Assembly: GCA_009784995.1 (NCBI GenBank) | Contig: WQXE01000108.1 | Coordinates: forward strand, 1 to 6,340 | Direction of reading: 5' to 3' | Origin: Treponema sp. | GTDB taxonomy: Bacteria; Spirochaetota; Spirochaetia; Treponematales; Breznakiellaceae | DNA: 6,340 nt | Shown: in pieces, positions 6,003 to 6,340 of the stretch | Layout of the letters: each line of letters opens with the position of its first letter | Position numbering within the stretch: the first letter of the stretch is position 1 | Translations under genes and position numbers: made by a program | Notes under the pieces: model-generated | Database searches by the model: none | Seen by the model: the letters and a program-made list of their open reading frames with translations, nothing else | What the model was told of the DNA's origin: nothing

Positions 6003-6340
6003 ATGTCAAAACCTGTAGTGGGAATTATAATGGGAAGCGATTCGGATTTACCGGTAATGGAAGAAGCGGCGAAAATTTTAAAAGAAGCTAATGTAAATTT
6101 TGAAATGACAATTGTGTCTGCGCATAGAACTCCTGATCGTCTTTTTAAATACGCGCAATCGGCAATAGGTAAAGGATTAAAAGTTATTATCGCAGGAGCG
6201 GGAGGAGCGGCTCATCTTCCGGGTATGACAGCTTCCATAACAACGCTGCCTGTCATTGGTGTACCTGTAAAGACTGCCGCATTTTCGGGCTTGGATTCGC
6301 TTTTATCGATTGTGCAGATGCCAGGCGGCATTCCTGTCGC
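6003..6340 (+). CDS. purE: N5-CAIR mutase, class I PurE, C-terminus beyond the window
   Basis: PurE moves the carboxyl group of N5-CAIR to carbon 4, giving CAIR, the step after PurK. Only the first 112 codons are in the window, from a family of about 160-170 residues. Visible motifs are M-G-S-D-S-D-L-P at 10-17, S-A-H-R-T-P at 39-44 (His and Arg at the active site), A-G-A-G-G-A-A-H-L-P-G-M at 64-75, and Q-M-P-G-G-I-P-V at 105-112. The stretch from 60 onward closely follows E. coli class I PurE as I remember it. Together with the adjacent purK, this argues for class I mutase rather than class II AIR carboxylase, which uses CO2 directly and needs no PurK. It shares the purK transcript. Confidence 0.94.
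   Translation, partial: MSKPVVGIIMGSDSDLPVMEEAAKILKEANVNFEMTIVSAHRTPDRLFKYAQSAIGKGLKVIIAGAGGAAHLPGMTASITTLPVIGVPVKTAAFSGLDSLLSIVQMPGGIPV

Noticed and set aside
1..6340. A novel defence, mobile or otherwise undescribed multi-gene system
   Set aside because: Five of the six genes fall into well-known metabolic or transport families and the sixth in the HD superfamily. I saw no transposase, integrase, repeat array or toxin-antitoxin pair.

Overview
The window looks like ordinary chromosome of a bacterium with roughly 40% GC (estimated by eye). A spirochaete close to Treponema is my best guess. The guess rests on the style of the long family-5 substrate-binding lipoprotein with a relaxed lipobox (F-L-S-C) and on the overall base use. 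It is an inference from protein style; no phylogenetic marker is present.

The layout is two divergent operons around an 84-bp AT-rich gap (4771-4854). Leftward (minus strand), in transcription order: an O-acetylhomoserine sulfhydrylase (4770-3490), a cysteine synthase (3487-2570), a peptide/solute-binding lipoprotein of the SBP_bac_5 family (2536-722) and an HD-domain protein (704 to beyond position 1). Gaps are 2, 33 and 17 bp. Rightward (plus strand): purK (4855-5982) and purE (6003 to beyond 6340), 20 bp apart. No stretch over 300 bp lacks a gene. I see no RNA gene, mobile element, CRISPR array or intrinsic terminator.

The two leftward enzymes both assimilate sulfide, one into homocysteine (then methionine) and one into cysteine. 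The lipoprotein is a receptor for an ABC importer whose permease and ATPase genes are not here. The HD protein probably hydrolyses a phosphate ester, but its substrate is unknown. PurK and PurE together convert AIR to CAIR in purine synthesis by the ATP- and bicarbonate-dependent route.

The most interesting signals are regulatory. The central gap holds two back-to-back promoters whose -35 boxes touch. The metY promoter leaves a leader of only about 15 nt. purK has no Shine-Dalgarno sequence, an in-frame stop two codons before its ATG, and a perfect TATAAT ending 6 nt before that ATG, which predicts a leaderless mRNA. The lipoprotein gene, also without a Shine-Dalgarno sequence, repeats this geometry with TAGACA-N18-TATTAT, its -35 box lying on the cysK stop codon. 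I found no evidence for a wholly new biological system.
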